A stretch of DNA of 64,000 bases from BD1-7 clade bacterium (GCA_902705865.1 CACSIO010000045.1:327595-391594); one strand, 5' to 3'. Numbered from the stretch's first letter, positions 44,658-54,233 are shown. The notes: a model not told the origin generated them from the sequence alone. Numbers and translations are program-made.

Positions 44658-46258
44658 CAATATTCCTCCTCCTCTACAGTGATTTCGTCATAATCTTCAT
44701 CGTTGCTCAAAACCCATTGTTGCTCTGAGGTATGGATTTTGAGTTTGTCGCTGTTTCTAAGTAGGGCGGTTACCTGATCGATAAACTCTTCAAGAATCAC
44801 GATATTGTTTTTATCGTGTTTATTCGGGCGGTAGCCACTGTTGATCTTCATAACCAGCTCCAGGAAGTTGGCACTGATTTGTAGTGGCTGCTCCAGAGGT
44901 TTGCTATTGAGCATCAACATGGCATTAAAATATCCAAGCCGCTTGGAGCGGTTGTCAGGCAATGATTTCAGGTTATCTTTGATAACGGCACGGGTAGACA
45001 GGCAGTAACCGTTGTAGTCGGCTAGATACCACTGTTTTTGTCCAAGTTCCGGCGCAAGACGGTTAGCAAACCGGAAAATGGCTTCTAGCAATTCTTTCTG
45101 ATAAAACTCTCGCAGAGTATCCCTGTGATGTTTGTCCTTGCCATCAAATTGGTCGTGAATTCGCCAGATTTCTACGTATTTTTGATACAGCTCCTGAGTA
45201 AAGCTGGATTTGAACTGCTGGTGGTAATTATTACCAATAGATTTATTCTGAAGCAGATAGAAGCAGCGTATCCATGAACCTGCTTCCATATTGTCTTCAT
45301 TGACAAGATGGTGAATATCCTCCTTGAACTTATCAAATTTTTCGTCCTTAACCTCCATAGATTGTTGGATAAGGAATATATCGATATCTTTTGAACGAAT
45401 GGTGCATGGATCAAAGTGAGCCAGAGCACAGGCCAGTTCAGTCGCTGTATTGGTAAAGATATTATCGAACAGATAACCGGGGCCGGTCAGGGCTGAATAA
45501 ATAAAATCGAGCAGTGTTCGAGCTGTGAGGAACTGATCATACTTAAGGTGAACTTTTAAAAGGTTCTCGATTATTACCTTCTGTACCTCTGGCATTTGAA
45601 GTATTTCATAGTTGGCGTGGAGCATTTGAGCATACTGGTCCTTCTCTTTGAGCCAAGCTTGATAGAATGCATTGTCGTTAGTAGTTTTAGTTAACTTAAC
45701 CAGTAGTTTCTCGATAAAGTCAGCAGTAACCCTTTCTTCTTTAGGTTTGAATTTGGGGTAGTCTTCAAAGTTCAGGAAGATGTGGTGTGCTGGCAGACCC
45801 TTCTTGCTTCCCTTCAGAAAGATCTTTATGGACTGAATAATATCCTGATGCTCTTCAGCCCCTTCTTCGGCATAGTTTCCAAGCATGCCAATATTGATGC
45901 CAACAATGATCGGTTTGCCCTCAGACTTGTGGGTGGAAAACTGTCTGTCTAGTGTCTGAATTGCACTTAAATCGGGTTGAAAACTATGAGTAGCATCCAG
46001 ATGAAAGATGAAATGGTTGTGATAATTATCATAAGATTGAACTAGAATTTCAGATTTACCATCTCCACTTGACCCACACAGAAATATTATGCTTTTCGTC
46101 GAGTCGCAGCTATTTATGGCTTCAAGGAAGTCTTGTTCTATCCTGGTTTGAATATAGAGGTATTGTTTGATCGTATCATTGGGGGAGTTTTTGAGAGTGC
46201 TTACCGCTTGTGCTGAATGTCTTGCTAGCGGTGCAAGTAATTCTTTTAATCTTTCCAT
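44657..46258 (-). CDS. dptF: DptF, P-loop NTPase of the Dnd-associated restriction complex
   Basis: A 533-aa P-loop protein. Walker A is CGSSGDGKSE (about residues 61-70), followed by the DptF-type HLDATHSFQPD and LNFEDYPKFK. The acidic C-terminus ends EVEEEEY. First gene of the dptFGH-hnh-dndBCDE block. I see no strong ribosome binding site before the ATG at 46258. The 170 bases upstream, up to the IS3 remnant, should hold the promoter and include small inverted repeats such as ATAGCT-AGCG-AGCTAT. Confidence 0.93.
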   Translation of the reverse strand: MERLKELLAPLARHSAQAVSTLKNSPNDTIKQYLYIQTRIEQDFLEAINSCDSTKSIIFLCGSSGDGKSEILVQSYDNYHNHFIFHLDATHSFQPDLSAIQTLDRQFSTHKSEGKPIIVGINIGMLGNYAEEGAEEHQDIIQSIKIFLKGSKKGLPAHHIFLNFEDYPKFKPKEERVTADFIEKLLVKLTKTTNDNAFYQAWLKEKDQYAQMLHANYEILQMPEVQKVIIENLLKVHLKYDQFLTARTLLDFIYSALTGPGYLFDNIFTNTATELACALAHFDPCTIRSKDIDIFLIQQSMEVKDEKFDKFKEDIHHLVNEDNMEAGSWIRCFYLLQNKSIGNNYHQQFKSSFTQELYQKYVEIWRIHDQFDGKDKHHRDTLREFYQKELLEAIFRFANRLAPELGQKQWYLADYNGYCLSTRAVIKDNLKSLPDNRSKRLGYFNAMLMLNSKPLEQPLQISANFLELVMKINSGYRPNKHDKNNIVILEEFIDQVTALLRNSDKLKIHTSEQQWVLSNDEDYDEITVEEEEY

Positions 46259-46428
46259 ATGAACAATAACTGGTCTTTTCTTATGATGCGTAAGAGTTAT
46301 GTAGAATAGCTAGCGAGCTATGGCACCTGAGGTGTTTCTTGTATTGAATATGATGCCTTCTCCTTCCTTGGGTTGGCAATAGTATCTTTTATTAATGTTG
46401 TCACCAAGGGGAGCGTTATAGTCCCGTG

Positions 46429-47320
46429 TTACCCACCAACAGTGAAATACGCCTTAATAGACCAGTTCCTGGGTCAGTACCCCAAGAGCATGATGTGTGA
46501 TGCGTGTGGTGTTTCGCGTAGCGGCTTTAAGAAGTGGAACGACGGCTAGCCCCCGAAGCGAGACAAGCGTGATAGCTGTATCTCCGGCGCTATTAGGGCG
46601 GTTTATGATACCTTTAAGCAACGTTACGGTGCACCTCGAATTGCGGCGGAGCTGAATGATATGGGCATTGCGTGTTCGCTGAATTATGTCGCTAAGTTGA
46701 TGCAAAAAGCCCGGATTAAAGCTCGAAATGGCAAGGCATTCCGCTATGGTAGCTCTAGCTTGGCGATGAACAATGTCGATGATAATCTGCTCAAGTGGAA
46801 CTTTGATGCTGAAAGGCCTAACCCAAAATGGACGAGTGATATCACCTGTATTTGGGTGAAGAATCGTTGGCTTTGCCATAGTACTGTGATGGATCTCTCG
46901 CGCAAGATCGTTAGCTGGGCCTTGGATACCCAGATGACCGTGGAACTGGTGAAAATGTCGTTAACGATTGCGCTACAGCGCCGTCCTATTCAACCGGGTT
47001 TTATCCTGCATTCTGATCGAGGCGTGCAGTATCGCGCGACAGAATATCAGGATCTAATTCGCCGTCACGGTGGTCAGATCAGTATGAGCCGCAAAGGTAA
47101 TTGCTGGGACAATGCGCCGATGGAATCTATCTATGGTCGACTGAAAGTGGAGTGCGTGTATGTACAGGAATATCGCTCGATTGAGGAGGCAAAATCAAGT
47201 ATCTTCGAATACATCGAAATGTTTTATAACCGCGCAAGGAAACACTCTGCGTTGGGCGACGTAAGCCCCGATGCGTTTGAGCAAAATAGTTAGAAAACGG
47301 TGTTCACTTTTCGTGGGTAA
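46429..47320 (+). mobile_element. IS3-family remnant (no orfA, broken orfB)
   Basis: Bounded by imperfect inverted repeats TTACCCACCAACAGTGAA (46429-46446) and the complement of 47303-47320, matching at 16 of 18 positions. The transposase frame begins inside the left repeat, so orfA is missing. No target duplication was identified. It separates the dnd-associated methyltransferase gene from the dpt operon. Confidence 0.75.
46442..47293 (+). pseudogene. IS3-family transposase orfB with internal stop
   Basis: The frame from 46442 reads KYALIDQFLGQYPKS to KKWNDG, then TAG at 46547-46549, then continues as PPKRDKRDSCISGAIRAVYD to the stop at 47293. DDE residues are all present: WTSDITCIW, HSDRGVQY and WDNAPMESIYGRLK. 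The amber stop and lack of orfA make it inactive. Internal starts could give only a truncated protein. Confidence 0.85.
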
Positions 47321-47335
47321 GATCAAGTCGTACTG

Positions 47336-49213
47336 TCATTCTAGATAGTGATCTTTATTCTCGAAAGCTAGTGGTTTGTATTCGCCGTAGTAATCAAAAA
47401 AATCAATATCTTGATCTCTCATTTTTATTTTTATACGCTCCTTCAAAAGGGGCGTTTTTTTACCCCAATCATCGTAAACCTGTAACGTTACCTTGCCACT
47501 TTGTATGTGAGCCTTAATTAGGCTCACATCATCCAGTTCTCCGTAAATTTGCAAGGCACATCCGATGTAAACTCGCAGTTCAACGGGGCATTGATTCAAG
47601 AATTGCTTGTGGAAAATGAGGTCATGCTGCCCGTTTAGCACACTGGCAGGAAGCTCATCGTGCGCTCGAACACAGGCATCATATATTACATTCACATCAC
47701 TCATGCTAAACAGTAGGTTCTGGCCTAGTTCTCGTGCAGTTGAATACTTCCCAAAATGTATTTTTATATCACGTTGAAGAGATACTGGCATGCGAATGTA
47801 GCTATCCCGCTTTTTGAAGTAACTGAGTGCAAAATAGACCAATAGATCGTCATAACGTTCTTGCTGGGCTTGTTCAAAACTCTTGATTTCATAAAAACGC
47901 GTGCAGATGTCAAAGGCTTTGTTGTGAGACCCGCAGATGTGCCGTATCTGTTCAGATAGTTCAAACTCTTCATTTTCGGGGACTCTGCCGAGTTCTAAGC
48001 ATGTGTACCAAAAGTCATCTAGCAGGAGTTTGTTGGTTGAGTAAATGTCCTTGCTCTTCTTCTGCGAAGTGGGTCGTGGCTTCGGGCTGCTTTTCTGTCT
48101 CCAGTCGTGGCGTGTGCGTTGTCGTCTTAACAGATATTGTTGTTCTTCAATTTTGTCTTTGAAAACGACAAATACGCCTGGCCCGAGAGGGATCGCATCC
48201 TGACAAAGTGTGGTTTCAATAAATTGCTGTAGCTCGCCTTGCATATAGTACTTTTGGAATGTGTTGCGTTTGGTTAATACGCCGTCTTTGTAGGGTTTAA
48301 ATCGGTCGAATACTCTTTCATTCCCAAGCATTGCGGAAACGAGTGTGAGTTTGTCGCAATGGCTATAGGCACGTAGAAGTGTTTCGCACCTTTCTTCCTT
48401 ATCTTCGATAACATTGATAACAAAGCCAAGGTTAACAATATCGCAGTTTTCGAGGTCAGTTTCGGGGCAATGTACTGGGTCCCACCCTATGCATTCGATG
48501 TCGTGGGCTTCAAGTTCTCTGATGTCGTCGCCACGACCGCAACCGTAGTCCAGTACCGAGTATTTGCCGTTCAGGAAGCCGCGTTTCGCCAATAGAAACA
48601 TAGGCGTTGATAGCTTATCTCTTGATATCGCTGTTTTGTGGCGCTCGATTTCTCCATTGAAATTTGGGTTATTAACATTTGTTATTTTTTGTTCAGGGAG
48701 TGGAAGGAGGTGATTTTCGTCGTTCAAAAAATACCCTTTTTTCTTTATCAGCTTCAACCAGTTGTTCTTGAAGCCAATCGTACGTGTGTTTTCGTACAAG
48801 CCAATAGCTTCGCCTTCAATGGTGAACGCGGAAAAGTAATCCACTTGCGGGTGATCGGGAGTTACAAAGGTCTCTCGTCGATGAAGAATGGGAGGGTTTT
48901 CTGATGAAGAATAGTCAGCTTCTCTGACCTTAAACTTGCTGAGATCGATGGAGTAGCTTTTATGCAGTGCTGGGTAGGGTTCTTCTGAGAAGGTAGGGTA
49001 GAACAAAAGACTCAGTTTAAAATCCCTTTTGTAGAACTTTACCAAGGTCCATTTGCCATCGGGTAGTTTTAACGTCGCTGCAACAGTAAGTGTCGCACTG
49101 GAGAGCTTTTCATCGATGGAAGTAAGCGCTGATTTGTGCAGGTACACCGCTTCTGGGAGGTGTTTTCCGACTGTTATGCCACTTACAAGCTTTCTAAACT
49201 CTTCGAATGTCAT
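47336..49213 (-). CDS. DNA phosphorothioation-associated putative methyltransferase
   Basis: A 625-aa protein of the dnd-associated methyltransferase type. The N-terminal part holds KHLPEAVYLHKSAL; the SAM site is VLDYGCGRGDDIRELE with NCDIVNLGFVINVIEDKEE; a long C-terminal part follows (ELRVYIGCALQIYGELDDVS). The family is genomically linked to dnd/dpt; its exact target is unknown. Originally it was probably the first gene of the island, now cut off from dptF by the IS3 remnant. Confidence 0.85.
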   Translation of the reverse strand: MTFEEFRKLVSGITVGKHLPEAVYLHKSALTSIDEKLSSATLTVAATLKLPDGKWTLVKFYKRDFKLSLLFYPTFSEEPYPALHKSYSIDLSKFKVREADYSSSENPPILHRRETFVTPDHPQVDYFSAFTIEGEAIGLYENTRTIGFKNNWLKLIKKKGYFLNDENHLLPLPEQKITNVNNPNFNGEIERHKTAISRDKLSTPMFLLAKRGFLNGKYSVLDYGCGRGDDIRELEAHDIECIGWDPVHCPETDLENCDIVNLGFVINVIEDKEERCETLLRAYSHCDKLTLVSAMLGNERVFDRFKPYKDGVLTKRNTFQKYYMQGELQQFIETTLCQDAIPLGPGVFVVFKDKIEEQQYLLRRQRTRHDWRQKSSPKPRPTSQKKSKDIYSTNKLLLDDFWYTCLELGRVPENEEFELSEQIRHICGSHNKAFDICTRFYEIKSFEQAQQERYDDLLVYFALSYFKKRDSYIRMPVSLQRDIKIHFGKYSTARELGQNLLFSMSDVNVIYDACVRAHDELPASVLNGQHDLIFHKQFLNQCPVELRVYIGCALQIYGELDDVSLIKAHIQSGKVTLQVYDDWGKKTPLLKERIKIKMRDQDIDFFDYYGEYKPLAFENKDHYLE

Positions 49214-49353
49214 GTGGTCTCCAACGATACTTTCGAATGCCTTGTGCCGTAGATGTTTTTATTCGAGAAGGCTTTTCACTATAGGCTTCGTTAAATGTCG
49301 TTTGAAGCGGTTTTTATGCTTGGCCATTATTCTTATTCATCTCGCCGAGCGAA

Positions 49354-50175
49354 TTAAAGTTGGGCTGGATTATTGGTTTGAAAGAATTCCTCAACCACCT
49401 CCCCAGCTTCATCCTCCCCACACTCAAACGCTGCATTCTCAATTCCTGTGTTTGCGGCGTTATCCAGCGCGGCCTGATTCAGCCCAGCCTCTGCCTGTTT
49501 GTCACGGCTTTCTTTGGCCATTCTCACTGCGTTTTCCAGTGAATGCTCCGGTCGCAGACACAGGTCAACATAGTAGATCGGCTTCCGATAGCTTTGCTGA
49601 GTGCTCTTGCCACGAAGGCGCAATTCAAACGGCATAAATGCCAGTAGGTCATTCGATACGGCTGAGTAGTAGCTGAGTCTGGCTGCCAATGTTCGAATGC
49701 TGTTAAACCCAGTAGTGCGAAATACAAAAACACCGAGATCATCGTCATCGCCAATCTTCACGTAGAGCCTGCCATAAGGTTTGCAATTGCCATTCTGCGC
49801 AATATCACACAGCGATGGGGAGGGGCAAGGGTGTTTTTCGATAGCGCCTGCAACTTGTCTCTTGCAGGTTTCACCATTGCCCACACAGATCGGACGACTC
49901 TTTTCACGGTCGAACAGACTATAGTTCGCGCGCAGATTGAGTTCAGGATCATTGAAGAGAAAGCGCACTGGAATCGCGCGAAGCTTGTCGCCATCGCTAT
50001 TTTGCCGGAGGGTTTCATCCAATGGATGAAGTAGCCACTCTCCATTGTTCTGTATTTGGCTGGTGACGGTGAATTGATCATCTTTTTGCGGCAAGCGTTT
50101 GCCGTCTTTTTCAACGACCTTCCCAATGCTGATTCTGCCGAGTAGGGGAGGTGTTATAGCAAGACCTTTAATCAT
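49354..50175 (-). CDS. RDF/hydrolase-or-metal-binding-like protein of mobile elements
   Basis: A 273-aa protein. Starts IKGLAITPPLLGRISIGKVV, then GEWLLHPLDETLR and a Cys set in CVGNGETCKRQ, HPCPSPSLC and NGNCKPYGRLYV, suggestive of metal binding, then FRTTGFNSIRTLAARLSYY. This pattern belongs to the family called recombination directionality factor or hydrolase/metal-binding protein in ICEs and phages. It forms a module with the YqaJ and DUF932 genes upstream. Confidence 0.75.
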   Translation of the reverse strand: MIKGLAITPPLLGRISIGKVVEKDGKRLPQKDDQFTVTSQIQNNGEWLLHPLDETLRQNSDGDKLRAIPVRFLFNDPELNLRANYSLFDREKSRPICVGNGETCKRQVAGAIEKHPCPSPSLCDIAQNGNCKPYGRLYVKIGDDDDLGVFVFRTTGFNSIRTLAARLSYYSAVSNDLLAFMPFELRLRGKSTQQSYRKPIYYVDLCLRPEHSLENAVRMAKESRDKQAEAGLNQAALDNAANTGIENAAFECGEDEAGEVVEEFFQTNNPAQL

Positions 50176-50202
50176 GGGAATACCTCGAGCGTTTGGGTTT
50201 GT

Positions 50203-51201
50203 TTAGCTGGGGTAGATGTTAAACCGGCGGCTGCCGTGTTTTGTGAGTGAATAGCGTTTCATAAGACTTGGTTGATCATTGAGAAGTGTTTCGGTATCTA
50301 ATTGAAGTTTGTCAGCGCTAGCCTTCCAGGTTGCAAGGCCGTGCGAAAAACGCGCTTTTTGTGCATCTTTCATCGCTGCTTGTAGTTCGTGTTTGAGTTT
50401 CGCCTCGCTGGTTTTCAGTCGTTTGAGTTGGTTGCCGATGGCTACAAGCTCATCGAAAGTGGTGTTGAGATCGCTGTTGTTCGAGCAGTCGATACTTGTG
50501 TGAATATCTTTTGGGTACAGTTGCTTGAGCGCTCTATCGCAGGAGTCTGTCGCGTCTGTTTGTGGTGGTGTATTGGTTTCAACGCATCGCCAGAATGCAC
50601 GTTCCTTCTCGATTAGGTCGGTGATTTCTGCGTCATCTCTTTGAATACGGTGTATTTGCAGTTCTTGTCCGCAGATCAATACACAGACATCTGCCGCTTG
50701 CTTCCCGGTCACGGCTAATTGATGAAGTACCTGACACCGCACATAAGTGGGCACACCGTTGCGCCAACACTTTGCGCCGTATTCCCCTGCCGTTTTGCAC
50801 TCCAAAATTTGTACGTCTTGATTGCTGCACACGGCATAGTCGAGGTTGGCTAACATCCAGTGTTTGTCTGTGTCAGGGTGTTGCAGAATGGCATTCACGC
50901 GGCGTACTTTATTGCCGGTTTGTTTGCTGTATTCTTGAGCGACGATGGGTTCGAGCACATGCCCCCAGTAAGTAGGGGCTTTGCCGTTCGACGATTCCAC
51001 CTGTGCGGATGGGTTGATGCGGTGGGTTTTGAGCATCCATAACTCAAGTGGCGATAAATACGGGTTAATGCCAATAGCGGCCCCAGCATCACTGGCACCG
51101 ATACCTTGGGTACGAATCTCCAGCCAGGTAGCAAGTGGCATATCTTTGGTTGAAATAAGCCGTTTGGCTGGCCGCCGATGTTGAATTTGCGTAAGTTGCA
51201 T
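50203..51201 (-). CDS. YqaJ-type (lambda exonuclease-like) recombinase nuclease
   Basis: A 332-aa YqaJ nuclease: RTQGIGASDAGAAIGINPYL at the N-terminus, NLDYAV and the catalytic VQILECKTAGEYGAKCW (Glu and Lys of the PD-(D/E)xK core). The C-terminal extension is a coiled coil. It resects DNA ends for single-strand annealing recombination, although no annealase is seen nearby. The start at 51201 has GGAG upstream. Confidence 0.88.
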   Translation of the reverse strand: MQLTQIQHRRPAKRLISTKDMPLATWLEIRTQGIGASDAGAAIGINPYLSPLELWMLKTHRINPSAQVESSNGKAPTYWGHVLEPIVAQEYSKQTGNKVRRVNAILQHPDTDKHWMLANLDYAVCSNQDVQILECKTAGEYGAKCWRNGVPTYVRCQVLHQLAVTGKQAADVCVLICGQELQIHRIQRDDAEITDLIEKERAFWRCVETNTPPQTDATDSCDRALKQLYPKDIHTSIDCSNNSDLNTTFDELVAIGNQLKRLKTSEAKLKHELQAAMKDAQKARFSHGLATWKASADKLQLDTETLLNDQPSLMKRYSLTKHGSRRFNIYPS

Positions 51202-51218
51202 GAGAGCTCTCCAATAAA

Positions 51219-51249
51219 AAAGCCCGGTCACTCAAAGTGCCGGGCTTTG
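51219..51249 (-). terminator. Hairpin with T-run downstream of DUF932 gene
   Basis: AAAGCCCGG and CCGGGCTTT form a GC-rich stem with a 13-base loop; on the minus strand the stem is followed by TTTTTTATTGG. It lies between the DUF932 stop and the YqaJ start, fitting a Rho-independent terminator or attenuator. Confidence 0.7.
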
Positions 51250-51266
51250 TGGGTGGAAGTGGAGTG

Positions 51267-52214
51267 TTAAAGCAATTCGATCGCTTGATTGAATGCCAGT
51301 TGTTTCAGTCTCGATCCAGCGCCAAACCAGGCTGAATCGAGACGGTAATCACAGTTGTGTGCACGCTTGTGGTGATCGACGTATTCGGTAACGGCATTGA
51401 GCAGGCCATAAGCGGTATGCTCGGTGGTACTGAGTCGGCTCCCTCGGCCATCACCGTTATACAAGCGCTCCATGTGTTTAAGTGTTCTTGCCGGTTGCTG
51501 TGCTTCGGTGGGCGTGGCTTCTAGTTGCAGGAGTTCACTGAAATAGTGGCGGGCTTCGTGACGGGTCACATGACGCTCACTCAAGGCTCTGAGCTGTAAC
51601 ATGAAGTTATCCCAAGAGCCTGCACGAATGCCTAGCTGCGTTTTGACTGTATCAGCATCAAGCGCTGTGTTGTGACGCACGCGAACGGCGTGCTCGCCGC
51701 CTTTCAACGCGAGTGACAACGTGTTGTTGCATACCACGCGAATACTGGTGAATTGGGCTGTCGTTGCCATCGAGCCATCACAGGCTGTTGCCAACAGCAA
51801 GTAGCCCTGAGTAACATCGCCTCCTTTGAGACTATCTCGCTTGCCAGTGTTGGCGAGTGCCCATAATTTTTTGCCTCCCTTCAGTACGCCCGCGGTTTCA
51901 AGTTCGTATCCCTGGCTATCTGTGAGGTCTCGATAAAATTCGAGAACCTCCTGAGGTTGAACAATGTGATAGCGATCACTGACAACCGACAAGGGAAGGT
52001 GGTTATCCGACCGATAAAGGATGCGTTTACCCGGCACGGCCAGTGGGCTTTTTATATGTTCACAATGTTCCGGAACATAACGCGCCTGGGCAGATTTTAT
52101 GGTCCAGGTCATACCTGCATGTTTGGCCCAAGCTTCAATTGGCTGATCAGTGAAGCCGATCTGATGCCATGGGGATTGGCCGCTAAAGGCCATGCTTTCA
52201 ACGAAATGTGACAT
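51267..52214 (-). CDS. DUF932 (phage/plasmid-like TIGR03299-type) protein
   Basis: A 315-aa DUF932 protein: SFSGQ-like MAFSGQSPWHQIG, RSDNHLPLSVVSDRYHIVQP, FTSIRVVCNNTLSLAL and RVRHNTALD. The family accompanies recombination genes in ICEs, plasmids and phages; its function is unknown. The gap to the YqaJ gene (51202-51266) has a hairpin AAAGCCCGGTCACTCAAAGT with GCCGGGCTTT followed by a T-rich stretch, a plausible terminator on the minus strand. Confidence 0.87.
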   Translation of the reverse strand: MSHFVESMAFSGQSPWHQIGFTDQPIEAWAKHAGMTWTIKSAQARYVPEHCEHIKSPLAVPGKRILYRSDNHLPLSVVSDRYHIVQPQEVLEFYRDLTDSQGYELETAGVLKGGKKLWALANTGKRDSLKGGDVTQGYLLLATACDGSMATTAQFTSIRVVCNNTLSLALKGGEHAVRVRHNTALDADTVKTQLGIRAGSWDNFMLQLRALSERHVTRHEARHYFSELLQLEATPTEAQQPARTLKHMERLYNGDGRGSRLSTTEHTAYGLLNAVTEYVDHHKRAHNCDYRLDSAWFGAGSRLKQLAFNQAIELL

Positions 52215-52262
52215 GGGAATTATCCTCGATAATTGATGAGGTTCTATCCGAAATGGAGAACG

Positions 52263-52583
52263 TTAGTCATTCCTTGTATTGAATTGATAACCACGGTGTT
52301 GGCACAGGTAGTTATCCAGAATGTTTTCATCGATGGATTCTCCAACAGCAGTGCCGGCGGTTCCGCCGGCCACACCACCTAGAATTCCACCGATCAATCC
52401 ACCGGCAACAGAGCCAACAGGCCCCGCGAATGCGCCAACGCTTGTTCCGATGCGTGCGCCTGAAGACACGCCAAGCACGCCACTAGTGGCGCCGGCGACT
52501 GTGCCGATGACGTTGCCGGTTTTACGACCAATATCGATAGTGACAATGTTGAGTGAATGACAATTTGGGCATGAAACAGCCAT
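52263..52583 (-). CDS. Glycine-zipper protein with N-terminal zinc-ribbon-like motif
   Basis: A 106-aa protein. Residues 1-12 have VSCPNCHS; the centre is a glycine zipper (GVLGVSSGARIGTSVGAFAG, GGLIGGILGGVAGG); the C-terminus has YLCQHRGYQF, possibly completing a metal site. Start at 52583 with GGAGG upstream. Membrane insertion or oligomer formation is likely. Function unknown. Confidence 0.7.
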   Translation of the reverse strand: MAVSCPNCHSLNIVTIDIGRKTGNVIGTVAGATSGVLGVSSGARIGTSVGAFAGPVGSVAGGLIGGILGGVAGGTAGTAVGESIDENILDNYLCQHRGYQFNTRND

Positions 52584-52954
52584 GAGGAGACCCTCCGGTA
52601 AATCAGAATAAGGGCAGGGGAATGCTTTGATAGCGGAAGGGTTTGCTTGCAAGAAAACAAGCAGAATGTATTTTTTATGGCCTGAGAAAACAGACCCGGA
52701 CTACCCACCATGAGGATAATATATAGATGAAAATTTTTTGATTCGGTAATCGTAGATGCTATCTAACGGTAAATTCGGACACGACATATCTTTACGATAT
52801 GTCGTGTCCTCTGGTCAATTACAAACGAATGACGGTTAAGGTAAACGCAGATAATTCTTGTTCGAGGAGTTGAATGTGTAGCCGGTGACTCACCTCAATC
52901 TGTTGGTATTGTGGGCCAAGCATACCTGTGGTGAATATAGTGACCAAGTCAGCG
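52584..52954. other. Gap with perfect hairpin and possible gene fragment
   Basis: No convincing gene. The minus-strand frame at 52819-52930 (LGPQYQQIEVSHRLHIQLLE) ends in a stop and could be the C-terminal scrap of a lost protein, but its upstream part overlaps the DUF3592 gene. The rest is AT-rich, apart from the hairpin listed separately. Confidence 0.35.
52777..52809. repeat. 14-bp-arm perfect inverted repeat
   Basis: GGACACGACATATC (52777-52790), TTTAC, GATATGTCGTGTCC (52796-52809). A perfect 14-bp stem with a 5-base loop. Neither side has a T-run, so it is not a standard terminator; it may be a protein-binding palindrome, an element end or a stable RNA hairpin. Confidence 0.7.
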
Positions 52955-53398
52955 TTATAACACCCAACGAAGCAGCGACCCAGTGAATACAAATACAACC
53001 CCAAACAGCCCTAAAATAAGCACCCAGCCGTAGTTTCCGAAAAACACATTTGGACGAGCATTGTGAGGCTGAGCAGGGTCGTATAAGACCTCTATATCAG
53101 AGCCCAGTGGTTGGTGAATCGTTACTCTGCTTTTGAAGGTGATCTCTTCACCGTCTTTGGTTTTAAAGCGAACAATTTCCCTTGCTTGAGCAACCGTGCT
53201 GTCTCCGCCGAATCCGCGGCCAGGGCCTTCATCGATAATTTCTCTACTGATGGCGTATTTGTAGTCGATAATGGTGCCAACTGATCTTGATGCTGACTCA
53301 ACGAATTCGTGTTGGTGGTAAAGCTTCCAGACAACCCAAATCATTAGAATGATGCCGGCAGTCATCAATAATAGACCGACGATTTCCTTGGCGTTCAT
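52955..53398 (-). CDS. DUF3592-type two-helix membrane protein
   Basis: A 147-aa protein with an N-terminal membrane helix (IVGLLLMTAGIILMIWVVW), a soluble beta domain (GTIIDYKYAIS, IVRFKTKDGEEITFKSRV, EVLYDPAQPHNARPN) and a C-terminal helix (WVLILGLFGVVFVFTGSLL). That is the DUF3592 pattern. Its ATG overlaps the upstream stop as TAATG. Function unknown. Confidence 0.78.
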   Translation of the reverse strand: MNAKEIVGLLLMTAGIILMIWVVWKLYHQHEFVESASRSVGTIIDYKYAISREIIDEGPGRGFGGDSTVAQAREIVRFKTKDGEEITFKSRVTIHQPLGSDIEVLYDPAQPHNARPNVFFGNYGWVLILGLFGVVFVFTGSLLRWVL

Positions 53399-54228
53399 TA
53401 TAGGTACACCTGCCATTGCCCTTCATTCTGCCCGAGGAAGATTGGCAGTGGGTATACATTGCCATCAGCATCTGCCTTTGTGCGGATGGTTGGCTCCCAG
53501 TTTCTATCGATAATCTCAATCAGTTTGCCGTCAGCACATAGCCTGAAGTCGTGTTCGTTTGTGTTTAGAGGAACAACCCAGTCATCCTTTCCGCGATTGT
53601 CTTCGATGTCGAATGCCAGATCTTCCCGGAAGTTCTCTTCGCCATATTCAGGGAGTGTTCGACCGGCCTCTGACAGCTGGGGTTTGAAGTATTCACAGAT
53701 AATCTGGGAGTTTCCATTTTCGAAAGCCTGGTGAATATCGGCGATTGTTGTAGCGATTTCTTGTGTAGATTTCTCAAGATCAATCACGCTTAGTTTTGAC
53801 CAGGTCGGCATACCGAGTAGCGTCCCAAGGTCTTTGGATGTTCTTTCGATGTGAGGCGCGGATATTTGAGCGCTGCTTGATGCGTCATTCTCCCAATTGA
53901 GTTCCATCTGTACTGTGCCTGATTCCGTATCTCCCGCAAAGGCGCCGACGGGATACGCCACGAGTTGCATGCATGCCTTTGCGTCTTCGTTTATCTTGCG
54001 GTTAGAACCAGCGTTTTTCGCATTAGCTGGTGTATCCCCTGGAGAAATTACTATCTCGAGTTCGTTGGAGCCATCTTGAACGAGGTGATGTGCAACCAGG
54101 CTATGAAAGTTTTCTTCCTCAGAATCCATTCTACGAACGGGTATACCGTTGATGTATAGCTCCGCTACACAGCTTTTTACGTACAAGTCCAAATGTAACA
54201 TGTGATCCTTGTTGATTTGCATTGTCAC
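53398..54228 (-). CDS. Hypothetical protein, unknown
   Basis: A 276-aa soluble protein: HMLHLDLYVKSCVAELYING, then PVRRMDSEEENFHSLVAHHL and ELEIVISPGD in an N-terminal beta-sandwich-like part; the C-terminal part ends IFLGQNEGQWQVYL. No family I can name. It is coupled to the DUF3592 gene and follows the truncated ORF at 54234 by a few bases, so the three form one unit cut off by the IS. Confidence 0.6.
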   Translation of the reverse strand: MTMQINKDHMLHLDLYVKSCVAELYINGIPVRRMDSEEENFHSLVAHHLVQDGSNELEIVISPGDTPANAKNAGSNRKINEDAKACMQLVAYPVGAFAGDTESGTVQMELNWENDASSSAQISAPHIERTSKDLGTLLGMPTWSKLSVIDLEKSTQEIATTIADIHQAFENGNSQIICEYFKPQLSEAGRTLPEYGEENFREDLAFDIEDNRGKDDWVVPLNTNEHDFRLCADGKLIEIIDRNWEPTIRTKADADGNVYPLPIFLGQNEGQWQVYL

Positions 54229-54233
54229 AATCC

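Noticed and set aside
52819..53004. 61-codon minus frame ending at 52819
   Set aside because: The upstream half overlaps the DUF3592 gene in another frame and there is no good start; at most a gene scrap.
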